Of a stretch of 64,000 nt of DNA, positions 21,706 through 34,009 are shown piece after piece; within the stretch, counting starts at the first letter, position 1, and each line of letters starts with the position of its first letter. Under the pieces are notes generated by a model. It was not told the DNA's origin and searched no databases. It worked only from the letters and a program-made list of their open reading frames with translations. The position numbers and the translations under genes were made by a program. This stretch comes from Diabrotica undecimpunctata (lineage: Eukaryota; Arthropoda; Insecta; Coleoptera; Chrysomelidae), in NCBI RefSeq assembly GCF_040954645.1, contig NC_092803.1, positions 67,490,427 to 67,554,426 on the forward strand, in the 5' to 3' direction.

Positions 21706-23034
21706 GTGAAAATGACGACGATTTATGAGCTGACAGTAACTAATTTAAGAAGACATCTCGAAGACAGAGAATTAGCTTCTACCGGAAAAAAGGCTGAGTT
21801 AGTCCAACGACTAAAGAACGCTTTGCTAGAAGAAGGTCTAGATCCAGAGACTTATATATTTGAAGATGCTGTCCTCTCGTCGATTTCGAAAGTTTCTTCT
21901 GATGTAGCCAAAGTTTCCGGCGACATCGCATCATTGGAGAACAAAGTTTCTGGCGATATTTCGAAAGTTTCTGGTGACATCGCATCATTAGAGAACAAAG
22001 TTTCTGGCGATATTTCGAAAGTTTCTGGTGACATCGCATCATTAGAAAACAAAGTTTCTAACGAGATTTCGTCTCTGGAAAGTAAAGTTTCTGCTAACAT
22101 CTCTAAAGTAACTTCTGAGATGTCTGCCCTCGACGATAGAATATCTTCGTTAAAAAATCAAGTTGCTGCCGATATGTTGGCCTTCGAAGAAAAGATGAAA
22201 GAGATGGAAAGGAAGATGGAGGAAACAGGGACAGCAGAGAGAGGTAACAATCCGATTACAGTGGAGATAAAGGAAGACGAGACGAAATGTAAGTTGGAGA
22301 CACGGCCGAAATTTGAAGGAAGTGGAGGCTCTATTCATGTTAAAGTCCCAACTTTCGACGGAAAATCGTCATGGAACAACTACATGAAACAGTTCGAATC
22401 AGCAGCAAGAGCGAATGGATGGTCTGAAAAAGAAAAGGCTGTAAACCTGACTATCGCTCTTCGAGGAGATGCCTTAGATGTGCTTCAGACCATAGCCGTA
22501 GAGGAGACCGATGATTTCGAACAACTGAAGAAGAGGTTAAATATGCGATATGGCCACGAACATTTGGAGCATGTATATCAGTCACAGCTTAAAAATCGTA
22601 GACAGAAGAAAGATGAGGCTCTTCAAGAATATGAGGTAGATATTGCCAGATTAGTACGATATGCTTATCCAACAGCTCCCGAAGACATGATGGAAAAATT
22701 GGCCGTTCAAACGTTTATTGATGGTCTTCGTGATCATGAAATGCAGAGAACACTGCGATTAGCTCGTCACAAGACGCTGGTTGATGTCCTATCCGCCGCC
22801 CTCGAATACGAGTCAGCTACGCAGGCCTCTGGCGGGTACAGTAAAGTTAGGACTGTAAAAGAGGAAGGAGATGAAGATAAACTTGACCAGCTCGTTAATA
22901 TGATGAAAAGCATGACATACAAGAAAACGAAGACCATCAGATGCTGGAATTGTGGCGAAATAGGACACGTACGAAGCTCCTGTAAGCACCCTAGGTACGA
23001 CGCAAATCAAGAAACTCACCATCAGGAAAACTAG
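21706..23034 (+). CDS. Gag of Ty3/Gypsy element 1, with SAP domain
   Basis: 442 codons, uninterrupted. Residues about 5-40 (YELTVTNLRRHLEDRELAST, then GKKAELVQRL) match a SAP helix-turn-helix. SAP domains bind DNA or chromatin and are an uncommon Gag start. Residues about 60-150 are a predicted coiled coil built on an 18-residue repeat (KVSGDIASLENKVSGDIS, three tandem units, the last ending KVSNEIS). A retrotransposon-Gag capsid region follows (IHVKVPTFDGKSSWNNYMKQF; then about 270-380). Near residue 408 is a CCHC zinc knuckle (CWNCGEIGHVRSSC) for RNA packaging. Start chosen at the first ATG after the primer site. The stop at 23032-23034 lies in the pol overlap. Confidence 0.9.
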   Translation: MKMTTIYELTVTNLRRHLEDRELASTGKKAELVQRLKNALLEEGLDPETYIFEDAVLSSISKVSSDVAKVSGDIASLENKVSGDISKVSGDIASLENKVSGDISKVSGDIASLENKVSNEISSLESKVSANISKVTSEMSALDDRISSLKNQVAADMLAFEEKMKEMERKMEETGTAERGNNPITVEIKEDETKCKLETRPKFEGSGGSIHVKVPTFDGKSSWNNYMKQFESAARANGWSEKEKAVNLTIALRGDALDVLQTIAVEETDDFEQLKKRLNMRYGHEHLEHVYQSQLKNRRQKKDEALQEYEVDIARLVRYAYPTAPEDMMEKLAVQTFIDGLRDHEMQRTLRLARHKTLVDVLSAALEYESATQASGGYSKVRTVKEEGDEDKLDQLVNMMKSMTYKKTKTIRCWNCGEIGHVRSSCKHPRYDANQETHHQEN

Positions 23035-24497
23035 AACGGGTCAGCCTTAGGGGGGCAGCTTCGACCCAGAACTTTTCCAAAGACCCTCTCATACTAATAG
23101 CTTCTTTGAAATGTCGTGAAGATAGTGTATATGTAGATGGAGACATAAATGGTAAAAAGCATACGTTGTTGGTGGATACCGGAGCGACCAGAACCATTAT
23201 ACGCCCGACAGTTATAAACAGCCGAAAGAAACTGTTACCAACGAGGTTGCGACTTCGGACCGCTACAGGTGAAAATGCTAACATTCATGGAGAAATCCAG
23301 GTACAATTGGGAATTGGAGCAGAAAAGTTCGTCCATACTGTTATAGTTGCTGACATCGAAGAGGATGTTATATTAGGAATGGACGTAATGAATATGCATG
23401 GATTCCAATTGGATTTTAAGAATAAGGTAATCAAAGTTGGCAACGAGGAGGTATTTCTCCATCCACATAATGACAACACTGTGCAAGCAGCCATTACAGA
23501 AGATACAGTCGTGCCTGCGAGAAGCGAAACGATCATAGTAGCGCGGCTACAGGGATTTGTGGACGAAGGGAGACCTGTTATGATGGAGCCTTGGAACCAC
23601 GACGATGAGGTTGGCCGAGGAATCATAATTGGAAAGGAATTGGTGACTTCGGCTAAGGAAATTCCTGTGAGACTTATCAATGTCAACGACTACCCAGTGA
23701 CCATAAAGAAAGAGACAAAAGTAGGAACTTGTGTACCTGTGACATCCATAATCCGTCAGGCGACAACATCTGATAATTCCAACGACAAATTCGACCAAAT
23801 GGTTGCAGTTGCAGGACAGTCTCTAAATCAGATGGAGAAAAGGAAATTAAGGGAATTTCTTCGGCAGTATCGTGATATTTTCGTACCGAAAGGAGGAAAG
23901 ACGGGAAGAACTACCGTTGTTAAGCATAAAATTGATACTGGTAATGCTAAGCCAATTCGTCAAACAGCTCGACGATTACCACAGGCGAAAAGAGAGGAAG
24001 CTGAAACGATTGTTCAGGAAATGAAGAAAGACGGGGTGATAGAACCTTCTACGAGCCCATGGGTCTCTCCGGTGGTCCTGGTTAAGAAGAAAGACGGAAC
24101 GACGAGGTTCTGTGTGGATTACCGTTTGCTGAACAACGTTACCAAAAAAGATAGTTATCCTCTGCCTCGGATCGATGACACATTGGACACATTGGCTGGA
24201 AGTAAATTGTTTTCTACTTTGGATTTGAAGTCTGGATACTGGCAGGTAGAAATGGACCCAGTAGATAAAGAAAAGACAGCCTTCACCACAGGATCTGGAT
24301 TGTGGCAATTCAACGTTATGCCATTTGGACTCTGCAATGCTCCTGCGACATTTGAGAGGCTTATGGAAAATGTGTTGAGAGGGTTATCTTGGAAAACATG
24401 CCTGGTTTATTTAGATGACATAATCGTCTTGGGGGAGACATTCGAAGAACATCTGAAGAATTTAGAAAACGTTTTTAATCGACAATACTATAAATAG
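22995..24497 (+). CDS. Pol of Ty3/Gypsy element 1 (protease, RT), truncated
   Basis: Open in the -1 frame relative to gag from 22995, overlapping gag by 40 nt, so a -1 frameshift fusion is likely. GGAAAAC stands right before the gag stop. The aspartic protease active site is LLVDTGATRTIIRP at about 23167-23208. RT motifs follow: VIEPSTSPWVSPVVLVKKKD (about 24038), FCVDYRLLNNVT, STLDLKSGYWQV (about 24219), NVMPFGLCNAPATFERLM, and the catalytic VYLDDII at about 24406-24426. Similarity stops at about 24483, after which the frame ends. RNase H, integrase and the 3' LTR are absent. The coding part that remains is intact, which suggests recent truncation rather than slow decay. Confidence 0.9.
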   Translation, partial: VRRKSRNSPSGKLERVSLRGAASTQNFSKDPLILIASLKCREDSVYVDGDINGKKHTLLVDTGATRTIIRPTVINSRKKLLPTRLRLRTATGENANIHGEIQVQLGIGAEKFVHTVIVADIEEDVILGMDVMNMHGFQLDFKNKVIKVGNEEVFLHPHNDNTVQAAITEDTVVPARSETIIVARLQGFVDEGRPVMMEPWNHDDEVGRGIIIGKELVTSAKEIPVRLINVNDYPVTIKKETKVGTCVPVTSIIRQATTSDNSNDKFDQMVAVAGQSLNQMEKRKLREFLRQYRDIFVPKGGKTGRTTVVKHKIDTGNAKPIRQTARRLPQAKREEAETIVQEMKKDGVIEPSTSPWVSPVVLVKKKDGTTRFCVDYRLLNNVTKKDSYPLPRIDDTLDTLAGSKLFSTLDLKSGYWQVEMDPVDKEKTAFTTGSGLWQFNVMPFGLCNAPATFERLMENVLRGLSWKTCLVYLDDIIVLGETFEEHLKNLENVFNRQYYK

Positions 24498-25555
24498 TCC
24501 TGAGTAGTTCTACCTATACTACCTATACTAAGGCCGAATTAAAGGTATATCAGATTTTGGAGGAGAGCTTACATATAGCAGATTATAAAACTGTTTTCTT
24601 GTGGTACCTATGTCTAAGCTAAATAATATGGTGTTTATATAGGATTAAGTTACAATTGACTGGAATGAAAATTACATTTTATAATTGGTATTTGACGTTT
24701 CGACTTCCACTTCGGAAATTGTTTTCAAAAAAGATTATTTTAAAATAGTGAGCTGTGATTATAACAAAACAACTTGATTTTTTTTCTCTGTTGTTCTTCT
24801 ATTTCTAGGGTAACGTGAGTCACTTTTATCCCGTTTTCTTCTTTTGTGCTGTCTTCATGATGCTTCTCTGATATGAAAAGAACTATATTTAATTTTTGCC
24901 TAGATAATTAGGTATTATTAATAATTTATTTCGTTAATACTAAGCCATTTTAATATTTGGACTCATCTTCCATATGAAAACATGGTTAAGTAATTAAATT
25001 ATTTATTATTCAAGTACACAGTAAGTACATAATACTTAGATTCAAAGCCGCAATTAAAAGATTATCATACAATTACATAAGACATAGTGAAAAAATAGAA
25101 ATGTAAATGTTAGATATACCGGTATTCCTTGAATGTGTAGATTATTTTTGGACAATGAAAGTATTAATCAAGTACTAATAATTTGTAAACAATAGGGGCA
25201 ATTATATTGTAGGTGTTTTTTTCAGTTCAAAACAGGTATGTAGATGTTTTTGTTATTTTAAAACAAGTGTAATGAACCAAGGAATGACGTAAAGAGTAAG
25301 ATGACTCTAAGAGTAAGAGCAAGACTAAAGAAATAGCTTTTGTTTTTTATATGTATTGTAATAAACTGCCACAAGGAAAAATATATTTCAAAAGACTCAA
25401 ATAGATTTTATTTCTCCTTGTACAACTGATTCTAAAAATGTTCTAGATGTTCTAAATGAATAGTATAAAGGTATTTTAGTAGGTGTCTCCAATCTTCACT
25501 TTGACGATGACAAGTTGTTTACAGCCCAAAGTGAGTAAGATATAAAGTAGTTGAA
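24484..25555. other. no gene; Penelope-tail-like segment at its start
   Basis: After the pol break there is AT-rich DNA. On the minus strand 24680-24725 reads TTTCCGAAGTGGAAGTCGAAACGTC. It contains the GAAAC-GTC end of a Penelope/retrozyme-type hammerhead with a partly paired stem II but no CTGATGA box. Nothing else is supported. Confidence 0.4.
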
Positions 25556-25559
25556 AGTA

Positions 25560-26120
25560 TTTATTTAGGCAGCACCTCCAACAACAGTGGAAGCTGTGAA
25601 GAGGAAATTAGACGACGTATACAGATAGTTAGAACCGCTATGTCCACCCTTATTAAAACATGGAAAACACATACAACAAAAACCACTAAAATCAGTCTTG
25701 TACGGACACTGGTTTTCCCAGTATTTAGCTATGCCTACGAAACATGAAACATCCGAACAACAGATAGGAAAAGAATCAATGCATTTGAGACATGGTATTG
25801 GAGACAAATGCTTTAAATTCTTTGGACAGCTAGAAAGACTGTTCAAGCCGAGATGAATCCACAACCTTTCTCCAGTTCCATATATTTTAAAATATTAACA
25901 TTCTTTGGACATATGTATAATATGTGTCGATAATATGAAAATACTAGTAGTAGTAGTAGACCAAGTAAAACCGGAAGGAAGAAGAAGTCGAGGGCGATCA
26001 CAAACTCGATGGACTCATGGAGTCGAGAAGTTATTAAAGACGAACTTCGGTATTGCGATACGTGTCTCCCAAAATAGAGATGAAAAAACAGCGTAAAAAC
26101 AGCAATACGATCCCTGGAAG
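25560..26120 (+). pseudogene. LINE ORF2 C-terminal relic
   Basis: Broken plus-strand frames read RRIQIVRTAMSTLIKTWK, then LVRTLVFPVFSYAYET, TTDRKRINAFETWYWRQML and LWTARKTVQAEM. The end is GRRSRGRSQTRWTHGVEKLL and AIRVSQNRDE. This is the post-RT 'A-F/Y-G-E-T-W ... W.RR.M.R' region of RTE-like LINEs. Three or more frameshifts. No 5' part nearby. Confidence 0.7.
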
Positions 26121-26149
26121 AAACGCAACATTCATATTCACTACGCATC

Positions 26150-26546
26150 TTTTAAGATGTATAGTATCTAAATAAGTACCTAAATATAACGAAATCCGTG
26201 ATGGCATTCCCGGTATATCCAGAGAATTTAAAAATTTTTTTGAATAATTTACGTCTTTGTCTTTATTAACAATACTGTCGATTAATTTAAAAGATATCAG
26301 ATCACCTGGTACCAACTGTTGAATCTGGAAGTTAATTTCGTGAACCTTAACATTTTTCGCCGCCAAAATTGCTCGCACACTCAGCCAATTATGATTCAAG
26401 TAATTATTCAGTATGGCCGGGAAGACACTTACAATTAATTCATGTTTAGTTTCAACAAAAGTGCAGAAATTATCTTGAAATTTGATGCATTGTGTATTTA
26501 TATGCAGTTTTATCTTACCGTTTCCTATATTTATACTTTGTTTCAA
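26150..26546 (-). pseudogene. Helitron helicase (PIF1-like) C-terminal relic
   Basis: The minus-strand frame contains RAILAAKNVKVHEINFQIQQ, then LVPGDLISFKLIDSI, DKDVNYSKKFLNSLDIPGMP and the following hydrophobic stretch. This is the helicase region between the 'RAILAPKN' and 'LPPH.L.LK.G' blocks of Helitron Rep-helicases (rolling-circle DNA transposons). Only this segment survives, about a hundred residues against the usual >1,000. No Rep motif or hairpin end was found nearby. Confidence 0.8.
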
Positions 26547-26549
26547 GTT

Positions 26550-26990
26550 AAGAAACTAACATTGCGCTTATGGAGATCAGTGTTGCCAAAACTCTCAGGA
26601 ACCTTCAGCACTGTGTAGTTGTGGTTAATTAATTTGACTAATAAAAGGATATGTATAGTTGAATACAAAATAATGCATTATAAATACTTGTTTCTTTAAT
26701 TGACAGATATAGGTATGTAATTATTATAGGTCTAATAAAAATAGTTAAATTTTACTATTGTTTAACAATACATATTTATTAACGCTTTAGATAAGATGTA
26801 ACTAACAAAAAAACAAGTGCAGCTTTAATTTTATTTTTATGTACCCAAGTAATAACAACAGTTACATACATAACAATTTTTCCTTGTATACAGGGTGAAT
26901 CACCACTAACGGAACGGGAGATTACAGCGAAAGAGTAAAAAAATTTTAAAAATTTACAGGGTGTCCCAATAACTTTCGGCATATCACACG
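26550..26990. repeat. no gene; two mariner-like terminal motifs
   Basis: TACAGGGTGAATCACC (26888-26903) and TACAGGGTGTCCCAAT (26956-26971) resemble the ACAGGGTG ends common to Tc1/mariner-type elements. They stand in the same orientation, so they are probably ends of two decayed copies. The rest is unremarkable. Confidence 0.35.
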
Positions 26991-26994
26991 TATA

Positions 26995-28782
<1,788 letters not shown>

Positions 28783-29297
28783 ATACCCCAAAAATAATAT
28801 TTAAAATAAATAATTTACTTATTATTTTTTTAAATATTAATTTTCTCATACCTTATTAAATTTAATAAATTAATAATTCAATTTTTTTTATTTAAAATGT
28901 GTTAAATACATCCCTGTTCGCTGTCTATGTCAAAGCAGAGAACAACAGATCACAGTTCGGCTATTCTATGGTCAAACTGTCATGTCAAATGGAACAATGG
29001 ATGCTATATCAGAGAATAAAATATTACCTTAATTAAAAATATAATGGATATTGTGTTCTGTTTATTTATAGACAAAATCTAGGAATTATTTCCATTCAAA
29101 ATAACTTTCATCAATATAAATTGGTAAGTTTTTCCTTTACTTTATTATATTAGAAAGACATTTTAATAGCAATTATAGTATCAATTTTGTGTCTAACCCC
29201 AAATTATGATTTTTAGGGTACAAATTAATTTCCATATATACAAAATTCAACAAGTGTGATGTCAAATTGATTCAAAATAATGAAATCTACCATCTAT
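28783..29297 (-). other. non-coding 3' internal region of element 2
   Basis: About 500 bp of AT-rich sequence between the truncated pol and the 3' LTR. No RNase H, integrase or envelope motif could be read on either strand. It marks where the internal deletion ends. Confidence 0.6.
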
Positions 29298-30389
29298 TTA
29301 ACAAATCAAGTCTATTGAATAAAATGGATATATCAGTAAGCTGTTAGTATTAAGTTTATAACCTAGATATATCACTACTTTTTGAAAAAATGTACATTTT
29401 TCTTGATTTATTTTAAGTCCAACTTTATCTAATCTGTTTATTATAATTTTTAGGTGTTTCTCATGATCTTCAGCCGTTTTAGAAAAAATTAAGATATCAT
29501 CAATGTAGTGAATTACAAAATGTTCATATTGATCCAAAATATCATGAAGACATCTACATAGAGCACTGCAAGATGATTGAAGTCCAAATGGTACTACTTT
29601 GAATTGATATACTACTCCATCTATCTGAAATCCTGTATACTGTCTACTTTTTCTTTCTAGAGGTATTAACCAGAAACTATGCTGTAAATCGATTTTAGTG
29701 AAAAATGACATTCCTGTAATTCTTCCTAATATTCCATCTATACTCATTGGTGCTTCAAATTGCTTTTCAGTAATCTTGTTAATAATCCTTGCATCCAAAC
29801 ATAACCTGATTTCACCTGATCTTTTTCGTACTACTACTATGGGGTTAATAAAACGTGTGTCTGCCTTCTCAATGATCCCATCTTCTAACATATTATTAAT
29901 TGTTTTGTTTACTTCTTCTCTGTATTTATATGGTATTGGGTATGATTTTGTTTTAAAATCTTTTTCTTCTTTAACTTTTATACTATGGATATAATTTTGT
30001 GCAATTCTATTTTCTCTATTGACAAGTCCCTTGTGTTGCTGCAATATGGAAATGACTATTGATTTATATTCTTCAGGGCAATTTAAAACTTTTATCATAT
30101 CTTCTTCTTTACAAATAAAATTATTCTTCATTATGTACTCATTATTCCTTGCTTCCAATTTTACGCACTCCGCCTCGTAGGCATCCATCTGCTTAAAATT
30201 TCCATTCCTTAAATATTCACTACAATAATTATTCTTTACATTCTTTTGGGACATTTCCCTATCATCAAAATACATTTCTTCTTCATAAACATCATTATTT
30301 TCTTTTAATAATATCCTATCAACTCTTATTCCTTGTTCCACCTCATCTTTCTGCATAAATTTAATTATTTGCCCTTCCAAAGTTACCAT
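29298..30389 (-). CDS. Pol RT domain of element 2, truncated
   Basis: 363 codons. The Ty3/Gypsy RT blocks are in order: SYPIPYKYREEVNKTINNML, DGIIEKADTRFINPIVVVRK, LCLDARIINKIT, FFTKIDLQHSFWLIPLE, VVPFGLQSSCSAL and the catalytic HYIDDILIFSKTAEDHEKHL. The thumb start is VGLKINQEKCTFF..YLGY. It ends abruptly at SLLIYPFYSIDLIC, where RNase H should begin. A 1-nt shift at about 30395-30410 separates it from the protease frame. Confidence 0.9.
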   Translation of the reverse strand: MVTLEGQIIKFMQKDEVEQGIRVDRILLKENNDVYEEEMYFDDREMSQKNVKNNYCSEYLRNGNFKQMDAYEAECVKLEARNNEYIMKNNFICKEEDMIKVLNCPEEYKSIVISILQQHKGLVNRENRIAQNYIHSIKVKEEKDFKTKSYPIPYKYREEVNKTINNMLEDGIIEKADTRFINPIVVVRKRSGEIRLCLDARIINKITEKQFEAPMSIDGILGRITGMSFFTKIDLQHSFWLIPLERKSRQYTGFQIDGVVYQFKVVPFGLQSSCSALCRCLHDILDQYEHFVIHYIDDILIFSKTAEDHEKHLKIIINRLDKVGLKINQEKCTFFQKVVIYLGYKLNTNSLLIYPFYSIDLIC

Positions 30390-30392
30390 TTT

Positions 30393-30806
30393 TTTTTCAA
30401 AATCTATCTTTACTTCTTCTTTTCCAATTCATCATTTCCCATTAATATATCAACACATAAATCCTTGACAATAAATCCTTGCATATTAATTTCTTTATTA
30501 AGAATATTAATTTTAAAATTGGCTAGTTTATCAATTTCACCCAACTTCTTATTATTTGCACCAATAATTTTAATTTTTGGAATCTTTATTCTATCTGATA
30601 GTTTTAATGTATTAAAAATAAAATTCTCCGAGACTAAAGTACTTTCTGAACCAGTATCTATCATAATCTTAATCATTTTATTTTTGGCCAAAGCATTTAT
30701 ATAAATTAAATTAATAGATTCAATAATTTTATCTTCATCTAAAGAAATAAATTCAGAAGGTTTTTCATAATAGCAATGGCCTAACTTGTAATTCAGAAAG
30801 TTGACT
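30393..30806 (-). CDS. Pol protease domain of element 2
   Basis: Retropepsin-like segment. The frame is open upstream of the first Met and overlaps the gag end in the -1 frame (NFLNYKLGHCYYEKPSEF), which suggests Gag-Pol frameshift fusion. The active site is IMIDTGSESTLVS at about 30643-30670. A second conserved block, VKDLCVDILMGNDELE, lies near 30420-30470. The frame ends in KKK-stop, one base out of register with RT. Confidence 0.8.
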
Positions 30807-32340
30807 GCACAAAATTTTGATTATTAGAATTGTCAGATTGTATCTGACCACTTAGATCTGATGTACTATGTCTTTCCCTACTATGACTTCTACTCACATT
30901 TTCTTGCCTTGTACGATTTCGTTCCCTGTCTTCGCAGCTCCTATTCCTTCGAACACAATTTACCTGTCTGTTATAGTTAGGTCGCTCTGTATTTCTTCTA
31001 TTGTTAAAATCTTGTCTATTATTATTAGTACTGTTATTAAAATGTTGTTTATTATAATTACTGTTATTATTATTAAAATTTTGTAAATTATTACCATATC
31101 TATAATTATTATATGATTGTCTATATTGTTGATTATCATTTTTATTATATTGAAAGTTATTATTGTTTTTTCTGTTGTTATTATTACTTGTCATATTGCC
31201 TCTTTGTATTCTTTGAATAAAATTAATAAAACTATCAATTGTTTGAATATTTTGTACAGTCACTGTTTGCACAATATCAGCATCAAAATGTCTAGATACA
31301 TTTAAGACTGTTTCTTCCTCTCTAAGTGGTGGTTCTAAATATTTTGCAACTGTTATCAATTTCAATGCATAATCTACCATATTTGATTTTAAATTTTGAT
31401 TATACTTTCCAAAATATAGAATTTCTCTAAACTTGGCTTGCTCTAATTCACCCCAATAATAATTTAAAAATTTATTTTCAAATGTTTGAAAGTTATCTAA
31501 ATCATTTTCAATACTAGCAAACCAAGTTGCTGCATTGTCATTTAATGTCACTCTAATATAATCTTTAATATCATTAATATTATTCACAAATCTTAATTTA
31601 TGTTTTAAACTATTTATGTATACTCTAGGATGCAAATTTTTTATATTACCAGAGAATTTAATCCCAGTCTCATTTGTTAAATTTAAGTAAGGTCTTCCTA
31701 TGTCTCTCATTTGTGAAATATCATCTATTCTCTGTTCCACATTTCTTATTTGATTATTATTTATTTGGATATTTTGTTGTATATCATCTAATTTTTCTTC
31801 TGTGTTTCTCCTGTCTTCTTTAATTTTTACTTCTAAGTTACATTTCTGTAACTCTATTTTTTGTTCTATATCTATCTTATTATCTTGAATAATCCTCTTT
31901 ACTTCTGTCCTCTCATTTTTTATCCTTTTCTTGTAGTCATGCTGTATATTTTTTATTTCATTTGCTACTTTCTTCTCTGCAGCTTCAAGTTTTTTATCCA
32001 TTTGTTTTTCCATTTGTTTTACAATTTTATTATTATTATCTTCTATTTCCTTTTCTAATTTTCTATAATTCTCTTCCAATTTTTGTTCCATTTTTTTCAT
32101 GTCTTCTTTGACTTCTTTTGAATTCTCTTCCATTTTTTTCGTATTCTCTTCTATTGTCTTGTTCATCTGCATCATTAATGACATCAAAGCTGCCATATTG
32201 ACATTTTCCTCTCTTTCTGGATTCATTTCTGCAGTATCTTGTGGAGCTTGAACTAAACTCTCCTCTTGTATAGGTTGTGTTTCTACTTCCACATCTTCTT
32301 CATTCTTTTTGCTTCTTGTACCTTTCTTTCCTTGAGACAT
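30793..32340 (-). CDS. Gag of LTR element 2
   Basis: 515 codons, intact. The N-terminal 200 residues are a Lys/Glu-rich predicted coiled coil (KTIEENTKKMEENSKEVKED). A capsid-like middle follows (FSGNIKNLHPRVYINSLKHK; WFASIENDLDNF; KFLNYYWGELEQAKFREILY). The C-terminus is a long Asn/Gln/Arg-rich low-complexity tail (about residues 385-480). No CCHC knuckle is present; the basic Arg tail may replace it for RNA binding (inference). Start is the first ATG downstream of the primer-binding site. Confidence 0.88.
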   Translation of the reverse strand: MSQGKKGTRSKKNEEDVEVETQPIQEESLVQAPQDTAEMNPEREENVNMAALMSLMMQMNKTIEENTKKMEENSKEVKEDMKKMEQKLEENYRKLEKEIEDNNNKIVKQMEKQMDKKLEAAEKKVANEIKNIQHDYKKRIKNERTEVKRIIQDNKIDIEQKIELQKCNLEVKIKEDRRNTEEKLDDIQQNIQINNNQIRNVEQRIDDISQMRDIGRPYLNLTNETGIKFSGNIKNLHPRVYINSLKHKLRFVNNINDIKDYIRVTLNDNAATWFASIENDLDNFQTFENKFLNYYWGELEQAKFREILYFGKYNQNLKSNMVDYALKLITVAKYLEPPLREEETVLNVSRHFDADIVQTVTVQNIQTIDSFINFIQRIQRGNMTSNNNNRKNNNNFQYNKNDNQQYRQSYNNYRYGNNLQNFNNNNSNYNKQHFNNSTNNNRQDFNNRRNTERPNYNRQVNCVRRNRSCEDRERNRTRQENVSRSHSRERHSTSDLSGQIQSDNSNNQNFVQSTF

Positions 32341-32462
32341 TTTGAGACTTTACTTGTTCAAATATAATTAAAAATAAAATCTATAATTTTTTCTTTCTAA
32401 TGAAAATTAATTTAATTATATGAGAGCACTTATCTTTCCAAACTAATTCTTTTAAATAGAGA

Positions 32463-32482
32463 GCCACCGCGTTGGGTGCCAA
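32463..32482 (-). promoter_or_regulatory. primer-binding site of element 2
   Basis: On the minus strand, TGGCACCCAACGCGGTGGC starts three bases after the 5' LTR end. It opens with TGG, as expected for a tRNA 3'-CCA complement. Confidence 0.75.
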
Positions 32483-32484
32483 AT

Positions 32485-33939
32485 TGTTATGATGTGTTTT
32501 TTGTTTGAATGATGAGCAATGAGTATTTTTAATAATATATAGGGTTTTTATCGCGGTTCTCAAAGAATTAGTTTGTAAGTACTTTTTTAAATTATCTTTA
32601 TTATAACTATTATGAAACACACATATATATCTAACCTAGCCAATGTAAATTTAAAATAAACTATCTTTAATTTGATATTCTTATAAAACTAATTAAATTC
32701 TATAGACAATGTTAAATTTAAACAAACTATCTTCAAAATTGAAATTGTTATGACACTAACTAAATTATATTAACAAAATTTTGTACCTTTCTTTCACTGA
32801 ATGCCTAAATGAACTGTTTTCCACTATATAGATTCTAATCACCACTGAATGTCTTCGTACTTCGGTTATCCTTGTTTTTTGTGAAATTACTTTTTCCAAT
32901 TATCAGCTTCTACCAATTTAAGATATAGTTTTCTTCACCAGCATTTATACACCACCAAACAAACCAGCAAACACCATTTATATTTATTCTTCTTTTCAAT
33001 ATGCCAATATCCAATTATTATAAGTTGATTTATACTAATCTCCAATCATAATATAATTCTAATTCCTTCCAATGTCCATCCAATATTCTTCTAATATACT
33101 TTTATAATTTTCAATAATTATTTGTGTATAATTATAAATGTGCATTAAATTATATGCATAATTTTTAATCTTCATTTAACTCACTATATTAAACAATTGG
33201 ACTATCTCCAACTAACTTTCATATTTCTTACTAAACTGCTTGACTGACTTACTAAAACTGTGAACAATTCACTTCACTAACTAATTGTGTCTATCTTCTA
33301 CTAACTTTCATAATAAACTGGCCTGACTTCTGACTAAAAACTGCCATCTTGAATCCAAATCACGGGTATTTATATCCTTTTGGATATTCCAGAACCATCT
33401 GGTAAGAGATCATGTTCCATTCGTTCTATTAACTTCTATATAGATGTTCTCGAAAAAATATCTGTTCCATCCACCGACATAATCATTATTCCAGAATGTT
33501 CGACCGTAAACAATGGTCACACTCTGCACTCTGGAGAATTCGTTAATGTTCCATTGATAATTTTGTTGACATTTAGGCTTTTCAGATCAGAATAAACATT
33601 CAAATTAGTAACTAACACTCTAATTTAATAAAATACACAATTCAAACAATATATTATTATAACCCCATTTTATATTCCCAATTATTTCCTAAAATGTCAA
33701 CTTGGAGACAGAGTTTGTATAGTTGGTTGCCTAGTCACATGGCTCACTTAAACATATTTACAACATTAAAATACAACTTTTTACACTTATTATATGCTAA
33801 TTTCTTAAAATGCCCTCACATAAATATATTTTTATTAAATTCTCTAGTATTTAACTTCTTAAAATAATCAAATACTTTTTTATATCTAATATTATGTAGT
33901 ATATAACTTATAAATTATTTTCTATAAACCCCAATCGTC

Positions 33940-33942
<3 letters not shown>
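32485..33942 (-). repeat. 5' LTR of element 2
   Basis: 1,458 bp, collinear with the 3' LTR over its whole length. On the minus strand it starts TGTGACGATTGGGG and ends CATAACA, and would carry the promoter. Confidence 0.93.

Positions 33943-34006
<64 letters not shown>
33943..34006. repeat. (TA)n microsatellite between two LTR insertions
   Basis: 64 bp of pure TA separating the 5' LTR of element 2 from an oppositely oriented solo LTR of the same family. Both LTR ends read TGTGACG outward-in from this tract, head to head. Confidence 0.95.

Positions 34007-34009
<3 letters not shown>

Noticed and set aside
21779..22100. Antisense frames with repeated SPETFEISPETLFSNDAM
   Set aside because: Complement of the gag coiled-coil repeat.
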